Source: a virus
Strand: one strand, 5' to 3'
Length of the DNA: 20,225 nucleotides
Virus record (IMG/VR): IMGVR_UViG_3300009152_000271
Coordinates: 1 to 20,225 of that record
Shown in pieces: positions 15,169 to 20,225 of the stretch. Under the pieces are notes generated by a model. The model was not told the DNA's origin, did no database searches, and saw nothing but the letters and a program-made list of their open reading frames with translations. The position numbers were made by a program, and so were the translations under genes. The stretch's first letter is position 1. Each line of letters opens with the position of its first letter.

Positions 15169-15461
15169 TGAAATTGACCGTCACTTTTGAATTACCGTTG
15201 ACTATAGAACGATTGCCGTATCTGGATACTCTGGCTAGGCATTACGGTTGGAGTGAAGAGAGGTATCCGGAATTGAGTGCTGGTGCGTATATCTGCTCAA
15301 AGGTAGCTGCGCCACAAACAAAAGAGTTGTTTCGAGGTTTAATAATTGACGGACTTCACGCCTATCTCGGACGGTCTCACGCAGCACAAATTGGAGAAAT
15401 AGCCACGCAGTTTCAGACAGACGCCGTTACTACTGCGGAGATAGTGGATGAGTCAGTTTAA
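15165..15461 (+). CDS. Small protein of unknown function downstream of fibre gene
   Basis: I do not recognise this 98-residue protein. It begins MMKLTVTFELPLTIERLPYLD, has a probable helix LDTLARHYGW, and an Ala/Gln-rich helical C-terminal half. It has no signal peptide or membrane segment. Its ATG overlaps the stop of the fibre gene (ATGA) and a GGAGG lies at 15147-15151, a little far (13 nt). TTG at 15144 would add seven residues and is less likely. Genes directly after fibre genes often encode fibre assembly chaperones, so that is one option; linkage to the following nuclease-like gene, which it overlaps by 14 nt, is another. Confidence 0.65.
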   Translation: MMKLTVTFELPLTIERLPYLDTLARHYGWSEERYPELSAGAYICSKVAAPQTKELFRGLIIDGLHAYLGRSHAAQIGEIATQFQTDAVTTAEIVDESV

Positions 15462-15963
15462 TCAGCCACGAGCACGATTACCCACTTTACCTGATCGTCC
15501 TATTACGTTTGCCAGTTATGCGGAGTATGCGGCGGGAATGTTGCTGGAGCGGTACATTGGCGATTATGAATTAAAAATGGGGCACACGTTTCAAGTGCCA
15601 ATAGGCCACAACAAGCAGTGCGACTTTTTAGTAAATGGCGTTTTTGTGGAGTTCCATCCCATTAACCTTCGCCACGAGTTTTCGGACCGCCAAGCGGCGA
15701 GGCAGTTTGGCGAAGCTATGCGGCACGTTGCTCATCCGTTTCGACAGCAAATAGTAAATGCCATAAAGAACGAATTTGCTGAAAAATACTATCAACGGCG
15801 TAAATTTTTAGTGTCGATGCACGGAGGCAAAGATTCAGAACTAATCGTTTGTCAGGATCCTATCGATCTATACCACTTGGTTATTAAACGGTTCGGAGTT
15901 GGGTATCCAAAACAAGCAAATTTCATAAATGAGTTTAATGCCTTAGCTCGGCAAAGGTTCTAG
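15448..15963 (+). CDS. PD-(D/E)XK nuclease-like protein of unknown role
   Basis: The 171-residue protein shows a layout like the PD-(D/E)XK nuclease fold: a first helix with E34 (AAGMLLERYI), D59 in a strand (QCDFLVNG), then E68 in VFVEFHPI, where the usual lysine is H70, and a later strand RRKFLVSMHG (117-126) followed by IDLYHLVIKRFG. In this fold these acidic residues bind metal and cut DNA. The match is by eye and the E-x-H variant is not canonical, so activity is uncertain. It overlaps the preceding 98-residue gene by 14 nt and has GGAG before the ATG. A nuclease in a fibre cassette is unexpected; a resolvase, an anti-host factor or a homing-type element are possibilities. Confidence 0.55.
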   Translation: MSQFNQPRARLPTLPDRPITFASYAEYAAGMLLERYIGDYELKMGHTFQVPIGHNKQCDFLVNGVFVEFHPINLRHEFSDRQAARQFGEAMRHVAHPFRQQIVNAIKNEFAEKYYQRRKFLVSMHGGKDSELIVCQDPIDLYHLVIKRFGVGYPKQANFINEFNALARQRF

Positions 15964-16030
15964 GATCGTACAGTTATTAACGCAGCCGCAGCCGTTATTA
16001 TCCTGATCTTATTAGATAGTCTTACATCCC

Positions 16031-16052
16031 CAATCGGCTCCCCGTAGGATTG
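16031..16052 (+). promoter_or_regulatory. Small hairpin overlapping the binding site of the next gene
   Basis: CAATC (16031-16035) pairs with GATTG (16048-16052). The right arm includes part of AGGA, the binding site of the ATG at 16057. The stem is only 5 bp with a large loop. The remaining 93-bp gap (15964-16056) holds one more weak inverted repeat (15978-15997) and nothing else I can support. Confidence 0.2.
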
Positions 16053-16056
16053 ACTT

Positions 16057-16278
16057 ATGGTGAAGTCCGATAACTACAAGCAGCTCATGGAGTCCCTGAA
16101 CCGGCTATTTGACGTTCTGCCAGACATGGAGGACGACGAAGCCGAGTCAGAGGGTAAGGCTCGTTCAATCACCATTGTGACCATAGGCAAGGGCCAAGGG
16201 ACCAAGATCCCTAAGGCTAACGCGCTCAAGAATCCAATCAAGAAAACCAAACAAGACGAGGAAGAAGACGATGGCTAA
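16057..16278 (+). CDS. Small charged protein, unknown
   Basis: This 73-residue protein is not recognised. It has an N-terminal helix with NYKQLMESLNRLFDVLPDM, a short acidic patch (EDDEAESE), a strand-like SITIVTIGKGQG, a lysine-rich stretch and an acidic end (DEEEDDG). A good AGGA binding site lies 7 nt before the ATG. The next gene overlaps its last 8 nt. It opens the run of probable internal virion genes and codon use is again like the main part of the window. It may be a small virion or chaperone protein; this is position only. Confidence 0.6.
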   Translation: MVKSDNYKQLMESLNRLFDVLPDMEDDEAESEGKARSITIVTIGKGQGTKIPKANALKNPIKKTKQDEEEDDG

Positions 16279-16831
16279 GGGACAACAAGATGGCATGGTA
16301 AGAACGGCTATTCCTCGGGCTAAGCCTAGCAACAGTATGCAGCGTGTAAGCCCAGGCGTGTATCGAGACGGCTCTGGAAAGCTAGTTCGCTCGCGAGATG
16401 GTCAAGCTCCGACAGGTGGAGGCATGACAGACATGGTAGACCGTACCCAGAGGGCAGCTCCAGGGGGAAGCAAGCCTGGTCAATGGAGTGGCTCTACCAA
16501 CGCTACCCCTAGCGAGCGTTATCTCGGGCCAACGCCAGGCACAGAATCAAGCCGACAAGCTAATGACGCAGCAGACATGGCGGGGCGACTTGCCCGTGAC
16601 TTTATGGGGAACGCAGGGGCTCAGCCGTCAAACATCGACGATCTAATGAGCTGGATAGGGCAACTAACCCAGCAGCAGCCTTCCCGTGGTCGTGGCATGG
16701 GCTCTGGCTTCGCAGACCTCTTGCAGTCTGGTATAAAGATTCCCCCAGCGCCAAGGCCGATTACTGACATCCCAGGGCTCGAAGGAGTGCAGATGGGCAA
16801 CTCTATCGCTGACATGCTTAGGAGGCGCTAA
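16271..16831 (+). CDS. Low-complexity probable virion protein with SPG-YR motif
   Basis: The 186-residue protein is rich in G, S, P, Q and R and largely without hydrophobic core, so it is probably disordered. It contains RVSPGVYRDGSGKLVRSRDG (25-44), a motif that recurs in the protein encoded at 18677. A helix about 98-112 (DAADMAGRLARDFMG) and a short C-terminal helix ending ADMLRRR are the only structured-looking parts. The binding site is GAGGAAG. It overlaps both neighbours by a few bases, so it belongs to the same transcription unit. By context it may be an internal head protein that is ejected with DNA. I do not recognise a family. Confidence 0.6.
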   Translation: MAKGQQDGMVRTAIPRAKPSNSMQRVSPGVYRDGSGKLVRSRDGQAPTGGGMTDMVDRTQRAAPGGSKPGQWSGSTNATPSERYLGPTPGTESSRQANDAADMAGRLARDFMGNAGAQPSNIDDLMSWIGQLTQQQPSRGRGMGSGFADLLQSGIKIPPAPRPITDIPGLEGVQMGNSIADMLRRR

Positions 16832-17505
16832 TGAGCTGGCTAAGCGATGGCCTAGATTGGCTGGGCGGTCAGTTTGACTCTGGCTCTACCTGGGGCAGTG
16901 ATGCAGGAGGCTGGTTCGATAAGAACTTTAGTGGTTACTATCAGACCCCTGGAATATCTGGCGAGAAGGGTAGCGGAGGTTCAGGTTTGGACCTTGGGAA
17001 CATCCTTAATGCTGGCCGCAAGATATACAACCTATGGGACATAAACGATGCCCGTAGCAGTTCTCGTGGTCAGTTCAATGACATCCTCGGCAAGATGGAG
17101 GCAGATAAAGCCGCCTACGATGCTCAGATGCGGGAGTACAACGAGAGGGCAGCGGCAAGTTCTAGGGCAGCGCGACGGAAGACTGATGAGGCTAGGCGTA
17201 AGGCTGAGGCTCAGGCGCTAAAACAGCAGCAAGCGGCGTACAAGCAGATGATCGCTATGTACCAGCCCTATGCTAATGCGGTTAAGACCATCACTCCTAA
17301 GGCGACTAAGAACTATACTCAGTACCTTGATACGACGGCTCTCCTTAACCAGTACCTTACGCCAACCGTGATGAAGGGTATGCAGCAGCCGTTCCAGTCA
17401 GCGTACACCGAGAATGTTCCACAGGCCCCAAGTTCAATCCCAGTTCCTCAGGGGGAGGCTATCTCATTCCCTTCACTTGAAGAGGTTCTAAAGAGGGGCG
17501 GTTAA
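16831..17505 (+). CDS. Probable internal virion (ejection) protein, coiled coil
   Basis: The 224-residue protein has a W- and G-rich N-terminus (MSWLSDGLDWLGGQFDSG), a short hinge, then a long charged helix from about 65 to 150 with DARSSSRGQFNDILGKMEAD, AAASSRAARRKTDEARRK and a Q/K-rich part, typical of a coiled coil. A P-rich C-terminus with conserved-looking SFPSLEEVLKRGG ends the protein. Phages of this kind carry three or so such proteins that leave the head and build a channel for DNA entry. The ATG overlaps the previous stop by 1 nt and has a very strong AGGAGG. Function is inferred from composition and gene order. Confidence 0.65.
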   Translation: MSWLSDGLDWLGGQFDSGSTWGSDAGGWFDKNFSGYYQTPGISGEKGSGGSGLDLGNILNAGRKIYNLWDINDARSSSRGQFNDILGKMEADKAAYDAQMREYNERAAASSRAARRKTDEARRKAEAQALKQQQAAYKQMIAMYQPYANAVKTITPKATKNYTQYLDTTALLNQYLTPTVMKGMQQPFQSAYTENVPQAPSSIPVPQGEAISFPSLEEVLKRGG

Positions 17506-18690
17506 GTGCAGAACTTCTCTAACCTAGATCCTCAGCAGCGTCAGCTACTACAGATGCTCTTTCTTCAGATGTTGAGGGAGAGGGGTATTCAGGTTCCTCA
17601 GGGGCCTCAGGGAGCGTCACAAGCGCCGCAATCATCATCGCTGAATCAGTTCTTTGATTACGCCAAGAAGGGCAAGCAGCTCTACGACGATGGGCAGAAG
17701 CTCTATAACGCCGGAACGAGCCTCGTCAACTATTTCTCTAAGCCAGTCTACACCGAGGCTACGCAAGCCGCGTGGAATCAAGCAGCAGGGCAAGCTAGTC
17801 AAGCAGCATGGAACGCAGGAGCGGACGCAGCTACGCAAAAGGCTGGAGGCCAGCTTGTAGCTGATAATGCCTCGTCTAGCTTAGGCAACGTCGCTGGTGG
17901 CCTTGCTGGTGCTTACATGGCTTACAAGGGCGGCGACCAAGTTCTTAACGCAAATAGAATCGGAGGCGTGAGAGGACGGCAAGCTGGTGGTTTTGGCGGT
18001 TTGCAAGCAGGGCTTGGGGCAGGACTGGCGATTAACGCTCTTGGATTTGCTCTCGGTCCTGTTGGATGGGCGGCCCTCATTGGTGGTAGCGCCCTTGCTG
18101 GCGGTCTAGCTGGTAGTCGGCTCGGCGATAAGGACAAGTGGAAGACTGAGGGCAAGCGCCTCGGCAAACTGATCGACAAGGGCATTGTCATTCCTGAGCA
18201 GCTTCAAGGCGCTCGATGGATAGGACAGGGGAGAAAGACCAAGGATCTTATCAACCCGTACCTCCCTCAAGACTTCGTAGGCGAGACTCCCCAGTACGGA
18301 TGGACCAACAACAAGTTCGCCAACTCTCGCAACAAGGCTGACCTTACGGCTAAAGACATCTGGGGCTACTCAGCCTTCTTCGATAAGTTCGGCAACGACT
18401 GGCTCGGCAAGATGAACGAGAAACAGAGGGAGGCTATAGCCAATAAAGCTCTCCAGCGCGGCGCTGTGAACGAGCATCACGGCACCATAGACATCAACTG
18501 GAGCCCAGAGTTAGAGGCTGACATAGCGTCTATCAGAGGGCCTAACATGATACCGAAGGCGCAGCCAGGAAGAACCCAACCGGGAACGCCGCAAGCAGCT
18601 CCGGCTCCGCAACCACAGACTACTCCAACCGTTCAGGGTAATCAGGTAAACCGCAAAGGGATCTTGGGACGACTATATGGCAACAGGTAA
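17506..18690 (+). CDS. Probable ejection protein with Gly/Ala-rich membrane-active segment
   Basis: The 394-residue protein begins with a Q/L-rich helix. Two Gly/Ala-rich hydrophobic stretches follow (about 125-141 and 163-206, including ALGPVGWAALIGGSALAGG), similar to glycine-zipper regions that insert in membranes. The part after residue 210 is charged and globular-looking, with DIWGYSAFFDKFGNDWLGKM, then KALQRGAVNEHHGTIDINW, a pattern I associate with phage virion proteins. The C-terminus is P/Q-rich linker. This suits an ejected protein crossing the cell envelope. The GTG start directly follows the previous stop, with GAGGGG upstream. The next gene overlaps its end by 14 nt. No signal peptide. 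Confidence 0.65.
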   Translation: MQNFSNLDPQQRQLLQMLFLQMLRERGIQVPQGPQGASQAPQSSSLNQFFDYAKKGKQLYDDGQKLYNAGTSLVNYFSKPVYTEATQAAWNQAAGQASQAAWNAGADAATQKAGGQLVADNASSSLGNVAGGLAGAYMAYKGGDQVLNANRIGGVRGRQAGGFGGLQAGLGAGLAINALGFALGPVGWAALIGGSALAGGLAGSRLGDKDKWKTEGKRLGKLIDKGIVIPEQLQGARWIGQGRKTKDLINPYLPQDFVGETPQYGWTNNKFANSRNKADLTAKDIWGYSAFFDKFGNDWLGKMNEKQREAIANKALQRGAVNEHHGTIDINWSPELEADIASIRGPNMIPKAQPGRTQPGTPQAAPAPQPQTTPTVQGNQVNRKGILGRLYGNR

Positions 18691-19876
18691 CAGCTACAAC
18701 TACGTCTCCCCTGGATTGTATCGCTCTCCCACTGGACAGGTGGTTCGTCGTAGCCAGATGAACAAGGCTCTTGGCACCACGCCTCAGACAACACCCCAGG
18801 GTAACTCTCCCTATGCAACCAGCTTCAGAAACGCTGGTAAGGGGTTCTATCGTGGCGCAGACGGAAATCTTATTAGTGGCAACCAGATGACCACTTCTAC
18901 CAATGCCTTCAACAATCTTGCGAATCGCTTCGCTGGCATGAAGCAGACAGATGCTCAGTATAATCAGATAGGGCAACGCTTGAGGGACTTGGGCACTCGG
19001 TTCGGCCTTGACTACAACAAGGTGCTTGGAAACAACTGGCAGCCCAACTACGCCGATGTAAAGCCGAAACCAGCTCCAAAGCTCCCAAAGCAAATCGGCG
19101 CAGCTAAAATTATGCCAACGACAAACGCCCCTCAAGCTCCGCAAGCTGCGGCATCGACCGGCCAAGGCTTCAACTACGAGCAGTCCCCAATGACCAAGGC
19201 GTTGGTCGATGCCATGAAGGGTGGATTGAACACTATGCAAGCGTACGAGCCTAAGTTCTACGAGGGCTCTCCGTTGTACCAGTTCCAGAAGCAGCAAGGA
19301 CAGAAGGACCTTGAGAAGCTAATGGCTGCGCGAGGACTCACGGGCTCTGGCGCTGAGGTTCAGGCTAACAGCGATTTCCTTAGCAAGCTCGGTGCAGAAG
19401 AGTCGGAGAAGGCTCGGCAGTATGCAGTCGATGCGGCTAACCGACAGACTCAGGGTATGCAGTTCCTTGCTAATTTCGATCAGCAAGAGCGACAGGCTCA
19501 GCTTGATCAGTGGAACAGGAATACAGACCGCCGTGTCAACATGCAGGAGTTTGATGCTACCAGACGGGATGCGAGAGCTGCGTCGATGCAGAACTTCCTC
19601 ACAAGTATCTTAGGTATGCAAGCTCAGAATCCTATTGCGGGACAAGCTCAATCTGGTCTTAACAACATGACCGATCTCACTCGGGCCATCAGCGACATGG
19701 CAGCTCGTTCAAGGGCTAACGATTACACGCGCTCCTACGGCGGTGGCGGCGGGACTCCTCCAACTCCTCCTCCGTCAAGAGCGGGAGAGATTGCAAACAT
19801 CAATTCCAATTATGGAGATCGCGCCGGTAACAATGATCTGTGGAACGGCATCTTTAGTATCTTTGGGGGAATGTAA
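18677..19876 (+). CDS. Probable internal virion protein with repeated SPG-YR motifs
   Basis: The 399-residue protein has YVSPGLYRSPTGQVVRR near its start and GKGFYRGADGNLISG at about 53-67, both like the motif of the 186-residue protein upstream. A P-rich linker follows. The part with FYEGSPLYQFQKQQGQKDLE, then MAARGLTGSGAEVQ, is a pattern I have seen in phage internal proteins just before the end of the structural operon. A long charged coiled coil comes next, then a flexible GGGGGTPPTPPPS linker and a short end IFSIFGGM. The 14-nt overlap with the previous gene is typical for this operon. Role in DNA ejection is inferred. Confidence 0.65.
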   Translation: MATGNSYNYVSPGLYRSPTGQVVRRSQMNKALGTTPQTTPQGNSPYATSFRNAGKGFYRGADGNLISGNQMTTSTNAFNNLANRFAGMKQTDAQYNQIGQRLRDLGTRFGLDYNKVLGNNWQPNYADVKPKPAPKLPKQIGAAKIMPTTNAPQAPQAAASTGQGFNYEQSPMTKALVDAMKGGLNTMQAYEPKFYEGSPLYQFQKQQGQKDLEKLMAARGLTGSGAEVQANSDFLSKLGAEESEKARQYAVDAANRQTQGMQFLANFDQQERQAQLDQWNRNTDRRVNMQEFDATRRDARAASMQNFLTSILGMQAQNPIAGQAQSGLNNMTDLTRAISDMAARSRANDYTRSYGGGGGTPPTPPPSRAGEIANINSNYGDRAGNNDLWNGIFSIFGGM

Positions 19877-20225
19877 TGGCACCGCGCTCAAGTCTATATT
19901 CATCCGCACTACAGATTCCTGAGTGGGTGTACGGTGGGGAGTTTGGCGATCTGTCCAAGGTGATGAACGCTCGCGATATTGACTATGAGCGGGTGGCGCA
20001 GAGTGAGCAGCAGACAGAGGAGAATGAGATTAACCTTGAAGCTAAGCGTCGCAAAGAGAGGATGAGGGACATCCTTAATGAGAGAGCTGGTCAGTCTCGC
20101 CCCGCTACAATTCGCGAGGCTTATGAGCAAATGATCAATGCTGCGTATGAATCGGGAGACCCGGTTGCTGCGATGGAGCTTGAGGGTAAGAAGCAAGACT
20201 ACGAACAGGCTCAGCTAACTAAGAA
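19876..20225 (+). CDS. Partial gene, probable large virion protein (N-terminus only)
   Basis: An open frame starts at ATG 19876, overlapping the previous stop by 1 nt (TAATG) with GGGGGA upstream, and stays open for 116 codons to the window edge. The product begins MAPRSSLYSSALQIPEWVYG, then has long charged helices rich in E, R, Q and K (about 35-116). Such an N-terminus, in this place, suits a further internal or ejection protein, often the largest of the set. The rest is outside the window, so the family cannot be decided. Confidence 0.7.
   Translation, partial: MAPRSSLYSSALQIPEWVYGGEFGDLSKVMNARDIDYERVAQSEQQTEENEINLEAKRRKERMRDILNERAGQSRPATIREAYEQMINAAYESGDPVAAMELEGKKQDYEQAQLTK

Noticed and set aside
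15978-15997. Terminator after the nuclease-like gene
   Set aside because: TAACG/CGTTA has only 5 bp and a 10-nt loop, and it is followed by mixed A/T instead of a T run.

Overview
The window is a 20.2 kb piece of a tailed double-stranded DNA phage (Caudoviricetes, podovirus-like). All recognisable genes from 1240 to the right edge are virion structure or DNA packaging genes. They lie on the + strand with tiny gaps or 1 to 14 nt overlaps, which is one long late module. The packaging and tail-neck genes resemble the P22 type (portal, gp4-like connector, gp10-like hub), while the capsid protein resembles the N4 gp56 family. No integrase, repressor, lysis or replication gene is visible, so lifestyle and host cannot be read from this piece; the use of GGAGG-type ribosome binding sites suggests a bacterial host with ordinary Shine-Dalgarno translation.

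Left edge (1-1239): a small HNH endonuclease gene with a recombinase-like C-terminal part runs on the - strand (509 to 36). Between it and the packaging genes lie 730 bases without a gene. Read on the - strand, this gap is packed with hairpins. Four of them are capped by GNRA tetraloops, and the packed part ends in an intrinsic-terminator-like hairpin with six T. I interpret 1204 to 777 (-) as a structured RNA of roughly 430 nt, possibly undescribed, lying 5' of the HNH gene. A separate 54-nt hairpin, a purine-rich leader and a hairpin over the HNH ribosome binding site follow.

Packaging and head (1240-7734): probable small terminase, large terminase, P22-type portal with an odd His-rich N-terminal extension, scaffold-like protein, N4-gp56-type major capsid protein and a probable head decoration protein, followed by a terminator-like hairpin.

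Tail and fibres (7789-15963): gp4-like connector, a 780-residue fibre/spike ending in a Peptidase S74 self-cleaving chaperone domain, gp10-like hub, a mini collagen-like protein, two fibre proteins sharing a related N-terminal anchor, then a 98-residue unknown and a PD-(D/E)XK-nuclease-like protein. The stretch from about 13.4 to 16.0 kb is visibly richer in A+T than the rest and looks like an exchanged host-range cassette.

Right part (16057-20225): a set of low-complexity, coiled-coil and Gly/Ala-rich proteins that by position and composition are probably internal virion (DNA ejection) proteins. The last gene runs off the window.
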